64,000 nucleotides of DNA from Lactobacillus crispatus (GTDB lineage Bacteria; Bacillota; Bacilli; Lactobacillales; Lactobacillaceae), in the NCBI RefSeq assembly GCF_018987235.1, contig NZ_CP072197.1:1550001-1614000 (forward strand). Direction: 5' to 3'. The position numbers were made by a program, and so were the translations under genes. Positions 11,095-20,723 of the stretch are shown piece by piece. Positions within the stretch are counted from its first letter, which is position 1, and the number at the start of each line of letters is the position of its first letter. The notes beneath the pieces were generated by a model. That model was given only the letters and a program-made list of their open reading frames with translations. It had not been told where the DNA came from and ran no database searches.

Positions 11095-11546
11095 TTCGTT
11101 AATTTCTTAATTAAGCCTTCACAGCCACGATAAATTTCATTATACGCTGTTTCAAAATCATTTGTATACCAAGGATCATCGACATCAGCATAAGAGCCAG
11201 CAAACTCTAAAATTTTATGTTCTTTATGCTCTGGGTCTCCACCAGTAATGCGATTCATATCTGCGAAATTTTCTTCATCCATGCAGATTAAATATTCATA
11301 ATTATCATAGTCTGAGCGAGTCATTTGACTAGCACGATGACCACGATCATATGGAATATGTTTTGCAACTAATTCCCGTTGTGCACGAGCATCAATCCCA
11401 TGACCTAAAGCATCCTGCGTAGTTGCTTTAGATTCAGCAGTATATTGATCTGCTAGGTTATTTTCTTTTAACAAATATTGCATCACGGCCTCTGCCATTG
11501 GTGAGCGGCAAATATTGCCATGACAAACAAACAGAATTTTTTTCAT
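11091..11546 (-). CDS. Low-molecular-weight protein-tyrosine phosphatase
   Basis: This 151-aa enzyme has the LMW-PTP P-loop CHGNICRS (Cys8, Arg14) near the N-terminus and the general acid in DDPWYT (Asp124). It removes phosphate from tyrosine in proteins; in Gram-positives such enzymes often pair with BY-kinases of capsule loci, but no kinase is seen nearby. Its ATG overlaps the stop of the upstream membrane gene by 1 nt (TAATG), pointing to coupled translation. Confidence 0.9.
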   Translation of the reverse strand: MKKILFVCHGNICRSPMAEAVMQYLLKENNLADQYTAESKATTQDALGHGIDARAQRELVAKHIPYDRGHRASQMTRSDYDNYEYLICMDEENFADMNRITGGDPEHKEHKILEFAGSYADVDDPWYTNDFETAYNEIYRGCEGLIKKLTK

Positions 11547-12262
11547 TACTTTTTCTTCCTCTTAGTTAGTCTATTTATAACCGGCCAAATAATCGCCGTA
11601 ATAATTCCAACTGTTAAGCCAACCCAAATCTCCTGCGACAAAGTTACAAGAATGCCACTATAAACTCGACTTTGCAATGCGGTCATCGCCTCATTTGAGG
11701 CAAGCCACAATGCCACAAATGAAGCAATAGTAGTTAGTGCTAGTGGAATTGACGCCGAAGAGCGACCAAATAAAATCAAAATTGCGGCTAACAAAAATAA
11801 CAAAGCCACTGCAAAAATTGAATACTCATAAATTGTAATAATATGGTTCACATCTTCTGAATCTTCCTTCAATTTATGATTAATTTGCTTGACTAAATAT
11901 TCATTGATAATTTCTTCCAACTTACTTTTACTAGTTAAGCCTAAATCTTTAGTGGTCAATTTTCCCTGATCATTATATTTTTCACACAATCTATATAGAT
12001 CAGCATATGATAAGTTAACTTGATATTTCGGCGGCAATTGTTCTAACAATGTCTTTTCCAAACCAGATGCTTCGAGTAACTCAACCCCTGCCTTCAAATT
12101 AGGATTATCTGAGTCATCCACTACTCGATTGATTACTTCTTTGCCCATCGCCTGTGTATCGTTTATTTTTAAACTCACATTGCTATTCATTAATAACCAA
12201 AAAGATACTGCGGCTAGGCCGACCATTATCAAACGTAGTATTATTTTGACGATGTTCTTCAT
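11546..12262 (-). CDS. Uncharacterised four-helix membrane protein
   Basis: This 238-aa protein has an N-terminal helix (about 5-25), an outside domain of roughly 110 residues rich in charged residues, and three more helices near 147-165, 170-190 and 200-225. I do not recognise the family. It lies between a CopY/BlaI-like regulator (14 nt upstream) and a tyrosine phosphatase (1-nt overlap), so the three genes form one operon. A role in envelope stress is only a guess. Confidence 0.75.
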   Translation of the reverse strand: MKNIVKIILRLIMVGLAAVSFWLLMNSNVSLKINDTQAMGKEVINRVVDDSDNPNLKAGVELLEASGLEKTLLEQLPPKYQVNLSYADLYRLCEKYNDQGKLTTKDLGLTSKSKLEEIINEYLVKQINHKLKEDSEDVNHIITIYEYSIFAVALLFLLAAILILFGRSSASIPLALTTIASFVALWLASNEAMTALQSRVYSGILVTLSQEIWVGLTVGIITAIIWPVINRLTKRKKK

Positions 12263-12276
12263 TTAAAAATCTTCCC

Positions 12277-12717
12277 CTAACATCTACTTTTTTCAGATGG
12301 CAAACAATTGCAAGGCACCATGTCAGGAGCATCCTTTTCTTTCAATTTAAGTTCTTGCTGCATCGTCTTAATATCGCCCTTAGAAAGCGGTGCTTCTTTT
12401 AGCAACTGAATTAATACCTCACCCTTGTGCATATCACACATGTTTTGCATCATATGTAAAGTAACTTCAGACATCATTTTGCGCTGACTAATAGTCGGCT
12501 TATAAACAAAACACCGGCCTTCTTTACGCGTCTTTAGCAAGCCCTTTTGCACTAAACGCCGCATTAGCGTTTTAATTGTGGAATCGGACCAATCCTTTTT
12601 ATCTTGTAGTTCTTTGATTACTTGGCCAGTACGAACTTCTCCTAAGGTCCAAATAATACGCATAACTTCCCATTCTGATTGGGTAATGGAATTACGATCG
12701 TCTTTAGTTTCTGCCAT
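12277..12717 (-). CDS. BlaI/MecI/CopY-family repressor
   Basis: This 146-aa winged-helix regulator opens with TQSEWEVMRIIWTLGEV and carries SDSTIKTLMRRLVQKGLL, the family DNA-recognition region. The C-terminus has Cys136, Cys138 and Cys146 (CNC, then C at the last position), a partial version of the CopY copper motif CxCxxxxCxC. No copper ATPase and no TACAnnTGTA cop box are seen here. It probably regulates its own operon with the membrane protein and phosphatase; the ligand is unclear. Confidence 0.82.
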   Translation of the reverse strand: MAETKDDRNSITQSEWEVMRIIWTLGEVRTGQVIKELQDKKDWSDSTIKTLMRRLVQKGLLKTRKEGRCFVYKPTISQRKMMSEVTLHMMQNMCDMHKGEVLIQLLKEAPLSKGDIKTMQQELKLKEKDAPDMVPCNCLPSEKSRC

Positions 12718-12747
12718 AAAACATCACTTCTAAATCCAAATTTTTTA

Positions 12748-13563
12748 CTAAAGAACAAATTTTTTCAAAGCCTTTGCAATCCCGTTGTGATCATTATCAT
12801 CAGTAACATAATCAGCCTTATCTTTGATCTCACTAATGGCGTTACCCATCGCTACTTTCATGAAGTTGGGATTAGAAAACATCGAAAGATCATTGCCTTG
12901 ATCACCAAAAATCATCACGTCTTTTTGGGCAATTTTTAGCCGTGAAGCCAAATCCATTAAAGCATTACCTTTTGAAGCTCCCAAGGCATTTAATTCAATA
13001 ATACTGTCAAAACTGCGAACAATGTCATAAGTCTGAAAAGCCCAGTCGGGGAAACTATTCCACAGTTTTTCTACCTGGTCAGCTCCTTCAGTTGAAGTAA
13101 AACCGACTTTGTTAAAAGTAAAATCTTTTGGAATTTCTTTTCGGTCTCTAACTTTCATAATATTATCGGTCAAAGCCGCATTAATTTGCATTTGCACAGA
13201 TAAATCCCGATCAGTTGTAATGAAATACTTAGTCGTCTCAAAATGTACATTTACATGACTTAAACGCTGAAAACGCAACATATTATTGAAGTCTTGATAA
13301 TTCAATTCCTGACTCATTAAAACACGACCAGAAATTGTTTGAATTACTGCACCATTAAAGACGATTGCGTATTGATCATCACCTTCAATTCCTAATTGCT
13401 TAGCAAAGTTCAATACTCCTGATAATGGTCGTCCAGTAGCTAAAACAACCTTAATCCCATTTTGTACTGCGACACGCAACATTCTTTGCGTTTCTGGCAA
13501 AATAGTATTATTGCTTGATAATAAAGTTCCATCTAAATCAACCGCGATCAATTTAATAGCCAT
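12748..13563 (-). CDS. Cof-type HAD-superfamily phosphatase
   Basis: This 271-aa sugar-phosphate phosphatase belongs to the Cof/YidA subfamily. Motif I is DLDGTLL (nucleophile Asp near residue 8), motif II is the ATGRP region, and the C-terminal motif is FGDQGNDLSMF. Start at 13563, since GAGGGG lies 6 nt upstream; a longer frame to 13599 has no ribosome site. Substrate is not predictable within this family. The next gene, the CopY-like regulator, begins 30 nt downstream. Confidence 0.88.
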   Translation of the reverse strand: MAIKLIAVDLDGTLLSSNNTILPETQRMLRVAVQNGIKVVLATGRPLSGVLNFAKQLGIEGDDQYAIVFNGAVIQTISGRVLMSQELNYQDFNNMLRFQRLSHVNVHFETTKYFITTDRDLSVQMQINAALTDNIMKVRDRKEIPKDFTFNKVGFTSTEGADQVEKLWNSFPDWAFQTYDIVRSFDSIIELNALGASKGNALMDLASRLKIAQKDVMIFGDQGNDLSMFSNPNFMKVAMGNAISEIKDKADYVTDDNDHNGIAKALKKFVL

Positions 13564-13608
13564 TTTAACCCCTCGGATCTTAAAAATTACATCTAGCATT
13601 AATTATAC

Positions 13609-13638
13609 AAAAAGCCGTGATTTAACTCACGACTTTTT
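13609..13638 (-). terminator. Terminator of the cdaA-cdaR-glmM unit
   Basis: AAAAAG-CGTGA arms and a 6-nt loop, with T runs on the minus strand, 26 nt after the glmM stop. Confidence 0.8.
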
Positions 13639-13663
13639 ACTTATCGATTATTCAATTAGGATT

Positions 13664-15016
13664 TTACTTACCCATTTCCTTTTCGACCACTTTAACGATA
13701 CGGTCTACATAGGCATCAGTTTCTTCTTGAGTTGGTCCTTCAGCCATTACTCTAAGCAAGTCTTGAGTACCTGATGGACGAACAAGTACACGACCATTTC
13801 CAGCCATATCCTTTTCCACTGCAGCAATTTCATCAAGAATTGGTTGGTGTTCTTTCCAGCTCTTCTTGTCAGCAACCGGAACATTAACTAGGCATTGTGG
13901 GTAATCTTTAAAGTCTTTCAAAAGTTCACTTAATGACTTACCAGTCTTCTTCATTACGAGCATTAAATGCAAACCGGTTAACATACCATCACCAGTATTA
14001 TGATAATCACTCATAATAACGTGACCTGATTGTTCGCCACCTAGATTGTAGCCGTGAGCACGCATTTCTTCAGAAACGTAACGGTCACCAACTTGGGTAC
14101 GAACATTCTTCAAGCCTTCTTTTTCAAGAGCCTTAGTAAAACCAAGATTACTCATTACAGTAGTAACAATGGTATCTTTCTTCAAACGACCATGTTCTGC
14201 CAAGTATGAGCCGAGTACGTACATGATGTGGTCACCATCAACTTCATTACCATTTTCATCAACAGCAATGCAACGGTCAGCATCCCCATCAAAGGCTAAA
14301 CCAAGTTGAGCACCTTGCTTAACAACTTCTTCTTGTAACTTTTCAGTATGCGTTGCACCAACATGATCGTTAATGTTCAAACCATCTGGGTGAGTTGCAA
14401 TAGTAGTAAAGTCAACGCCACAATCAGCAAACAGTCTTGAGATCAATGCGCTTGAAGCACCGTTAGCTCCATCAATAACTACCTTAATTCCACCCAAGTC
14501 TTCTGGAATAGTATTTTCAATAAATTGCAAGTATTTAGCTGAACCTTCGTGGAAGTCAGTTACAGTACCTAATCCCTTAGCAGATGGACGAGGTAATTTA
14601 TCTTCCTTAGCGTCAATTAATTTTTCAATTTCGCCTTCCATTTCATCTGAAAGCTTCAAACCATCGCTACCAAAGAACTTAATCCCATTATCTTCTACAG
14701 GGTTGTGTGAAGCTGAAATTTGCACCCCTGCATCGGCGCCTTGTGCTCGTACTAAGTATGAAAGACCTGGAGTAGTAATTACGCCAACCTCAAGCACTTC
14801 AATCCCAACTGAAAGAAGGCCTGAAATCAAGGCATATTCAAGCATTTGGCCTGAAATACGAGTATCACGAGATACTAAGACCTTAGCTTGTTCGCCGTCT
14901 TTTTTGTTCTTAGTTAAAACATAACCACCATCACGACCTAATTTAAAAGCCATTTCTGGAGTTAAGCCTTGATTAGCTACGCCACGAACACCATCAGTTC
15001 CGAAATATTTTAACAT
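13664..15016 (-). CDS. glmM: Phosphoglucosamine mutase
   Basis: This 450-aa enzyme interconverts glucosamine-6-phosphate and glucosamine-1-phosphate for peptidoglycan precursor synthesis. N-terminus [15 protein letters not shown]; phospho-serine 103 lies in ISASHNP, the metal site in DGDADRC (about 243-249), and the sugar-binding GGEQSGH and C-terminal [11 protein letters not shown] motifs are present. It is the third gene of the widely conserved cdaA-cdaR-glmM operon, in which GlmM can bind and inhibit CdaA. Confidence 0.97.
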   Translation of the reverse strand: MLKYFGTDGVRGVANQGLTPEMAFKLGRDGGYVLTKNKKDGEQAKVLVSRDTRISGQMLEYALISGLLSVGIEVLEVGVITTPGLSYLVRAQGADAGVQISASHNPVEDNGIKFFGSDGLKLSDEMEGEIEKLIDAKEDKLPRPSAKGLGTVTDFHEGSAKYLQFIENTIPEDLGGIKVVIDGANGASSALISRLFADCGVDFTTIATHPDGLNINDHVGATHTEKLQEEVVKQGAQLGLAFDGDADRCIAVDENGNEVDGDHIMYVLGSYLAEHGRLKKDTIVTTVMSNLGFTKALEKEGLKNVRTQVGDRYVSEEMRAHGYNLGGEQSGHVIMSDYHNTGDGMLTGLHLMLVMKKTGKSLSELLKDFKDYPQCLVNVPVADKKSWKEHQPILDEIAAVEKDMAGNGRVLVRPSGTQDLLRVMAEGPTQEETDAYVDRIVKVVEKEMGK

Positions 15017-15038
15017 TTAATAAACAACCTTTCTCAAA

Positions 15039-15998
15039 TTAATTATTTGCATTCTTTACTTTAATTGATATCTGTACATTTTCAGGATCAACGCGAGCAA
15101 CTCCCTTAGGTAAAACTAAAGGGTAATTCTTTACAGTTGAATATGAGATCCCTTTCAGATCTACATCAACATCCAACTGCTTAATCTTTGCTAATGTTTC
15201 CTTTTGTCCATACAGTGTTACCTCATCATTCTTGGCAGTAACCGAATAGACTTTATTATTTTTTTCATTTTTAGGCTTTAAATTTAGCTTAACTTTCTTT
15301 TTGAAAAGCGATATTGGCAAACTAGCTTTTACTGTAGATGGATTAATCACTGCATTTAATTGACGCCCTTTTTTATCTTCAGCTATCAAAATAACTTGAC
15401 GCTCATAATCATGATTAATGCCATTAGGTAAAGGCAACTTGGCAACGATCTGATCAATCTGATTTACTTCGCTTCTAGCACCAGTAACCTCAACTTGCTG
15501 CGGATCAACACTAGCCGTACCAATATTATATCCATTAGCAACAGCATTTTTATTATACTCTATTTGAACGGGCATGGTACGAGATTTTCGCCGTTCAATA
15601 TCAACATTAACTGTTGCCGGGTTAATCGTGTAAGATAATTGACTATTTAGTCCCGTAACTTCTACCTTTACGGTTTGCTTACCTATTTTCTTATGAGTTA
15701 GATCAATATAAGCACGGAAGCTTTGAGTATTAACAGTCGAAGTAACTAACGCATTCGAACCCTCCAAAGTTATCTTAACCTTTTCAGGATAACCAACAAC
15801 ATAGTATTTATCTGTATTAACCGAAACTTGCAGAGGAACACTAATTGTCTGCGTTTCATTAGCAGTTTGCCGTGTCTTCTTAGATTCACCCTGTGTAACA
15901 AAACCTGTTTGAGTAGAGTCAATGTAAACCACTAATAAGATCGCAAACAGCAATGAGATTATTCTGATTACCCAGCGTTTATCCCAAAAGTCTTTCAT
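15039..15998 (-). CDS. cdaR: YbbR-domain regulator of the diadenylate cyclase
   Basis: This 319-aa protein has one N-terminal membrane helix (about 9-28) followed by three or four extracellular YbbR-like beta repeats of about 80 residues. CdaR binds CdaA across the membrane and tunes c-di-AMP synthesis. Its ATG (15998) overlaps the cdaA stop by 4 nt (ATGA), which makes the earlier in-frame ATG at 16013 less likely. It lies 22 nt before glmM. Confidence 0.92.
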   Translation of the reverse strand: MKDFWDKRWVIRIISLLFAILLVVYIDSTQTGFVTQGESKKTRQTANETQTISVPLQVSVNTDKYYVVGYPEKVKITLEGSNALVTSTVNTQSFRAYIDLTHKKIGKQTVKVEVTGLNSQLSYTINPATVNVDIERRKSRTMPVQIEYNKNAVANGYNIGTASVDPQQVEVTGARSEVNQIDQIVAKLPLPNGINHDYERQVILIAEDKKGRQLNAVINPSTVKASLPISLFKKKVKLNLKPKNEKNNKVYSVTAKNDEVTLYGQKETLAKIKQLDVDVDLKGISYSTVKNYPLVLPKGVARVDPENVQISIKVKNANN

Positions 15999-16837
15999 CG
16001 ATCTGCACCCCATTTCCAGACTTTATTAATCACACGACGAATCCATGGAACCTTCTTCTCTTCCTTAGGAACAAGTTGAGCATTCAAATACTTCAAATAT
16101 TCTTCACGAGACAAATCTACTAAAAAGCGCCCGTTTCTAGTAATAGTTACGCCACCAGTTTCCTCTGAGACGACGATCGTTACCGCATCGGTAACTTCAG
16201 AAATACCAACGGCAGCTCTGTGACGCGTGCCTAAACGCTTAGGAATCATGCTGTTATCTGACAGTGGTAAATATGCTGCCGCAACAGCAATTCGATTATT
16301 ATTGATAATTACCGCACCATCGTGCAACGGCGTATTAGGGATAAAAATATTAATTAACAATTCACCAGAAATATCCGCATCCAGCTTGATTCCAGTTTCA
16401 ATATAATCATCTAGCCCCGTATCTTGTTGAATCGTGATTAAGGCACCAATTCTTCTTTTAGACATGTATTGAATCGCTTTATCGAGCTCCTGCACCATCT
16501 TAACCGACTGTGTATGAGCACTCTCACCTCGGCCATTAAAAATCGGCGTGCGTCCTAGCCGCTCTAGTCCACGACGAATTTCCGGCTGGAAAATAACGAT
16601 AATTCCGATTACTGCCCAAGAAACAATTTGGTCCACAATATAAGTTACCGCATGCAGTTGCAATAAGCCGGCAATAATTCTAACAATAAAGATAAAGACG
16701 ATCCCTTTTGCCAGTTGTACTGCTTTGGTACCACGAATCATCATGATCAAACGGTAAACTAAATACCAAATGATTAAAATATCTAAAGCAATGGAGAAAT
16801 TATTCCAAGTAAACAGATTAGAAATATTAAAATGCAT
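15995..16837 (-). CDS. cdaA: Membrane diadenylate cyclase
   Basis: This 280-aa c-di-AMP synthase joins two ATP. Three N-terminal membrane helices (about 13-33, 40-60, 65-83) are followed by a DAC domain with the catalytic DGA (173-175, in LHDGAVI) and RHR (205-207, in GTRHRAAVG) motifs. c-di-AMP controls potassium and osmolyte balance in firmicutes. The RBS GGAGC lies 7-8 nt upstream. potD ends only 38 nt before it, with no terminator in between. Confidence 0.96.
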   Translation of the reverse strand: MHFNISNLFTWNNFSIALDILIIWYLVYRLIMMIRGTKAVQLAKGIVFIFIVRIIAGLLQLHAVTYIVDQIVSWAVIGIIVIFQPEIRRGLERLGRTPIFNGRGESAHTQSVKMVQELDKAIQYMSKRRIGALITIQQDTGLDDYIETGIKLDADISGELLINIFIPNTPLHDGAVIINNNRIAVAAAYLPLSDNSMIPKRLGTRHRAAVGISEVTDAVTIVVSEETGGVTITRNGRFLVDLSREEYLKYLNAQLVPKEEKKVPWIRRVINKVWKWGADR

Positions 16838-16875
16838 TGATTGCTCCTTTCTTCTTTAATTATAACCGCCCCAAT

Positions 16876-17949
16876 TTACCGTGCATACATTTTAAATTCT
16901 AAAAATAGGTCATTATATTCTTGGGTCTTCTTAGGACCTAAATCTCTAAAGACCTGTAGATTCTTCAACGTACTTTGAATAGGATAAAACTGCCGGTCAT
17001 CTCTAACTCTTTTCGGCAATAATTTTTGGGCTGCGGTATTTGGGGTTGCATATCCAACATATTCCGCATTTTGCGCTGCATTTTTAGGTTCAAGCATAAA
17101 ATTAATAAACTTAAGTGCAGCTTTTTTATTTTGTACAGTTTTAGGAATAACAAAATTATCAAACCACAAATTTGATCCTTGCTTAGGCACAACATAATGC
17201 AAGTGAGGATTTTGTTCCATCATTTCATGAGCCTCACCAGACCAGGTAACGCCAATTGCTGCCTCATTTTGCACTAGGTACATCTTCATTTCATCTGAAA
17301 TAATCGCCTTAATATTGGGTCCCAGACTATTAAGCTTAGTTTGTGCCAAATGTAGTTTAATACTAGATGTGGTATTCATTGAATATCCTAAAGAAACCAA
17401 TGCCATCCCCATTGCATCCCTAGCTGAATCAACTAGTAAAATTTGCCTGCGATACTTTTTACTCCACAGGTCATTCCAAGTCTTAATTGCCCCTGGCTTG
17501 ACGAATTTATCATTATAAACAATTCCTAGTGTCCCCCAGAAATATGGCACAGAATAATCATTATTTTGATCAAATGACTTATGTAAAAAACTCTTGCCAA
17601 TATATTTCAAATTAGGAATTTGCTTTTGATCCAACTGATCAAGCAAATGAGCCTTGCGCATTTTAGTTACCATATACTCAGAAGGAATGGTCAAATCATA
17701 TGCCGTTCCGCCTTGTTTGATTTTGGTATACATCGCTTCATTGGAATCAAAGGTCTCATAGACAACATGATAACCTGTCTGCTTTTCAAACTTTTTTATT
17801 AACTTTGGATCTAGATAGTCGCCCCAGTTATAGATAATCAAGTTTTGTTTATTTTTCCCGGTAGACGATTTCTCCAAATGATGGGATAAACCCCAAAGGC
17901 CTGCACAGGCAATTAAAATAGCTGCAATTGCCATCATAATCTTTTTCAT
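16876..17949 (-). CDS. potD: Spermidine/putrescine-binding protein of ABC importer
   Basis: This 357-aa extracellular solute-binding protein begins with a hydrophobic signal (residues 4-20). LIAC (12-15) looks like a lipobox with Cys15 as the lipid anchor. The mature part starts LIIYNWGDYLDPKLIKKF, typical of PotD/PotF, with YNDKFV and GEAHEM further on. It supplies polyamines to PotBC. The ATG overlaps the potC stop by 4 nt. Last gene of potABCD. Confidence 0.93.
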   Translation of the reverse strand: MKKIMMAIAAILIACAGLWGLSHHLEKSSTGKNKQNLIIYNWGDYLDPKLIKKFEKQTGYHVVYETFDSNEAMYTKIKQGGTAYDLTIPSEYMVTKMRKAHLLDQLDQKQIPNLKYIGKSFLHKSFDQNNDYSVPYFWGTLGIVYNDKFVKPGAIKTWNDLWSKKYRRQILLVDSARDAMGMALVSLGYSMNTTSSIKLHLAQTKLNSLGPNIKAIISDEMKMYLVQNEAAIGVTWSGEAHEMMEQNPHLHYVVPKQGSNLWFDNFVIPKTVQNKKAALKFINFMLEPKNAAQNAEYVGYATPNTAAQKLLPKRVRDDRQFYPIQSTLKNLQVFRDLGPKKTQEYNDLFLEFKMYAR

Positions 17950-18761
17950 TTAACTAGGCCTCCCATCACACGATGATTTTTCTTTCTGCCCTTTTTAGTA
18001 GTAATAAAATAATAGATTCCTACAAGCAACAAGACAAAAATGAACATTACGGTACTTAAAGCATTAATCTCAAGATCGATTCCTTGTCGTGCCCGAGAAT
18101 AAATTTCAACTGAAAGAGTTGAAAAACCATTCCCAGTAACGAAAAAAGTTACGGCAAAATCATCTAGTGAATAGGTCAACGCCATAAATAAACCGGAAAA
18201 GATGCCTGGCATAATAACTGGAATTAAAACATCACTAAAAACCTGCCATGAATTCGCCCCTAAATCACGTGCTGCATCAATAAGCGACATATCCATTTCA
18301 TTAAGTCGCGGCAAGACCATCAAAACCACAATCGGAATAGAAAAGGCAATATGACTTAACAATACAGAACCAAAATTTAAGCCAATTCCCAATGCTGTAA
18401 AAAAGATCAAAAAACTAGCACCAATAATTACATCAGGTGACACCATTAAGACATTGTTTAATGCTAAGGTTGTTTTCTTATTAGATTCTTTTTTCATCGC
18501 AGCAATTGCAATTGCACCAAATGTCCCAATAATTGTTGCTATTAAACTGGACAACAGCGCTAGTAGGATAGTTTCCAAAAATATCGCTAATAAGCGATTA
18601 TCTTGAAATAAAGTCTGATAATGAGCCCATGTAAAGTGCTCAAATTTATTCATGTTTTTACCACTAGAAAATGAAAAGTAAATCAAATAAAAAATGGGTA
18701 CATATAATAGGATCAAAGTAAAAACAAGATAGATCTTAGCGATTAAATGTCTGTTTCTCAT
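17946..18761 (-). CDS. potC: Polyamine ABC transporter permease
   Basis: This 271-aa membrane protein has about six helices and the EAA-like loop DAARDLGANSWQVFSDVLIPVIMPG (split here: DAARDLGANS, then WQVF..IPVIMPG) that docks to PotA. It forms the channel with PotB. RBS AGAAGG lies upstream, and the start overlaps the potB stop (ATGA). Confidence 0.93.
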   Translation of the reverse strand: MRNRHLIAKIYLVFTLILLYVPIFYLIYFSFSSGKNMNKFEHFTWAHYQTLFQDNRLLAIFLETILLALLSSLIATIIGTFGAIAIAAMKKESNKKTTLALNNVLMVSPDVIIGASFLIFFTALGIGLNFGSVLLSHIAFSIPIVVLMVLPRLNEMDMSLIDAARDLGANSWQVFSDVLIPVIMPGIFSGLFMALTYSLDDFAVTFFVTGNGFSTLSVEIYSRARQGIDLEINALSTVMFIFVLLLVGIYYFITTKKGRKKNHRVMGGLVK

Positions 18762-19570
18762 AAATCTACCTTCTTTCTTCTAGCCTTTTTGCTAGTAATC
18801 AACATGACTACCACCATCAGCACGATTAAAATTACTCCAATTGTGGCCCCCATATTCCAGTTCATTGTGGTCATAAAATACTCTTCGATAGCAGTCCCTA
18901 ATGTGATTACCCGATTGCCGCCGATCAGCCTTGTTAACATAAATAATGACAATGATGGGATAAAGATGGCCTGAACGCCGCTTTCAACTCCTGGACGAGA
19001 AAGCGGCCATAAAACATAGCAAAAAGTTTGCCATTTACTAGCACCCAAATCCTCAGAGGCATGAATGACTGCAGGATTAATCTCTTTAATCGCATTAAAA
19101 ATTGGCAAAATCATAAACGGAATTTCAATGTAAGTCGCCACAAAAATAAAAGCAAAATCAGTAAACAAAATATTTACGGGACCAATACCAAATAAATGTA
19201 AAAATTTATTTACTAAACCGTCATTACCTAAAATGCCAATAAATGCATATGCTTTAAGCAGCAAATTAATCCATGTTGGCAAAATGATCAATAACAGCCA
19301 CAGCTGCTGGTTTTTCATTTTAATTAAAAAATACGCTGCCGGATACGAAATTACCAACGTCAACAAGGTGATCAAAAATGCATACCAAAATGAGTTAAGC
19401 ATCATTTTTAAAAAGGTACCATTTTTAAAAAATTCAACGTAATTTCTGAGCGTGAATGCGTTATTACTATCAGTAAACGAATACCAGAGAATCAATAAAA
19501 TCGGCAAAATGACAAAGAGAATAATCCACAGCAGATATGGAATCATAAAAAACATCTTTTTATTTTTCAT
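18758..19570 (-). CDS. potB: Polyamine ABC transporter permease
   Basis: This 270-aa permease has six predicted helices and the EAA loop [19 protein letters not shown]. Several in-frame ATGs overlap the end of potA; the one at 19570 stands 6-9 nt after GAGGCGG and is preferred over 19585 and 19576. Partner of PotC. Operon order A-B-C-D is as in E. coli and other firmicutes. Confidence 0.92.
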   Translation of the reverse strand: MKNKKMFFMIPYLLWIILFVILPILLILWYSFTDSNNAFTLRNYVEFFKNGTFLKMMLNSFWYAFLITLLTLVISYPAAYFLIKMKNQQLWLLLIILPTWINLLLKAYAFIGILGNDGLVNKFLHLFGIGPVNILFTDFAFIFVATYIEIPFMILPIFNAIKEINPAVIHASEDLGASKWQTFCYVLWPLSRPGVESGVQAIFIPSLSLFMLTRLIGGNRVITLGTAIEEYFMTTMNWNMGATIGVILIVLMVVVMLITSKKARRKKVDL

Positions 19571-20657
19571 TTTCATCCGCCTCATACTTTTCTAGTCGAG
19601 CATCAAAATCGTGTTGGCTTTCATTTAACCGCATGACGTGAATATCTTCTGGATCAAAAAAGAGCCCAACACGTTGTCCCAATTTAACTCCATTAGTAGA
19701 ATGGATCAGCCATTCATTTTCATTGGCATCAATTGCCTTAATCTCAAAGTGATCACCTAAAAATAATTGCGTCTGTGCTGTAACCACAATCTTCCCATCT
19801 TCTGGTTTAACAATATCCAAGTCTTCGGGACGAATAACTACTTCAACCTTTTCATTAGGCTTCATCCCACCATCGGCACATTTAAATTTATTATTAGCAA
19901 ATTCCACTTCGTAATCATGAATCATTCGACCAGATAAAATATTGGAGTCACCAATAAAACGTGCTACAAAGTCATTCACTGGCTCATCGTAAATTGCTAC
20001 CGGATTACCACTTTGTTGAATCTGCCCATCATTTAAAACAAAAATTTTATCACTCATTGATAGAGCTTCTTCTTGATCGTGCGTAACAAAAATAAAGGTA
20101 ATGCCTAGCTTTTTCTGAATTGCCCGTAATTCAAATTGCATGTCTTTTCGTAAACGTTTATCCAAAGCAGATAGCGACTCATCTAATAGTAAAACCTTAG
20201 GTTCATTAACAATTGCCCGGGCAATAGCTACACGCTGCTGCTGTCCTCCACTAAGTTCCGAAATTTCGCGGTTAGCGTAACCGTCTAGACGAACCATATG
20301 CAAAGCATCTTTAACAGCTGGCTTGATTTCACTCATTGGTCTTTTCTTAATTTTCAAGCCAAACGCCACATTTTGAAAAACATCCAGGTGTGGAAACAAA
20401 GCATAATTTTGAAAAACTGTATTGATATGTCTTTTTGAAGCATCAAGGTCAGTAATATCATTACCATCAAAGAGGACTTGACCACTAGATGGCTGAGTAA
20501 AGCCAGCAATAATTCGCAAAATTGTCGATTTTCCCGAGCCACTAGGACCAAGTAGTGAATAAAATTTACCAGATTCAATAGTTAAATTTATATCTTTTAA
20601 TGCTACAAACCCATCATCATATTTTTTGGTGATGTGTTTTAGTTTGATAATATCCAT
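19560..20657 (-). CDS. potA: Polyamine ABC transporter ATPase
   Basis: This 365-aa ATPase shows Walker [10 protein letters not shown], signature LSGGQQQR, Walker B VLLLDE and a His switch in THDQEEA, followed by a C-terminal TOBE-type domain (about 280-355). It energises polyamine uptake. The ATG at 20657 is spaced 7 nt from GAGGG; the ATG two codons earlier is too close to the ribosome site. Upstream there is only a terminator, then murB. Confidence 0.94.
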   Translation of the reverse strand: MDIIKLKHITKKYDDGFVALKDINLTIESGKFYSLLGPSGSGKSTILRIIAGFTQPSSGQVLFDGNDITDLDASKRHINTVFQNYALFPHLDVFQNVAFGLKIKKRPMSEIKPAVKDALHMVRLDGYANREISELSGGQQQRVAIARAIVNEPKVLLLDESLSALDKRLRKDMQFELRAIQKKLGITFIFVTHDQEEALSMSDKIFVLNDGQIQQSGNPVAIYDEPVNDFVARFIGDSNILSGRMIHDYEVEFANNKFKCADGGMKPNEKVEVVIRPEDLDIVKPEDGKIVVTAQTQLFLGDHFEIKAIDANENEWLIHSTNGVKLGQRVGLFFDPEDIHVMRLNESQHDFDARLEKYEADENEK

Positions 20658-20672
20658 TTCCATCCCTCACAT

Positions 20673-20705
20673 AAAAAACAGCTGCAAGCCTTCCAGCCTG
20701 TAGCT
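20673..20705 (-). terminator. Terminator/attenuator between murB and potA
   Basis: An 11-bp stem (one mismatch, two wobbles; arms 20705-20695 and 20691-20680) is followed by seven T on the minus strand. It sits 8-15 nt before the potA ribosome site, so no separate promoter fits between it and potA. Confidence 0.7.
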
Positions 20706-20723
20706 TGTCTTTGCTAAAATATT

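Noticed and set aside
12718-12747. CopY operator (TACAnnTGTA)
   Set aside because: Not present in the 30-nt gap.
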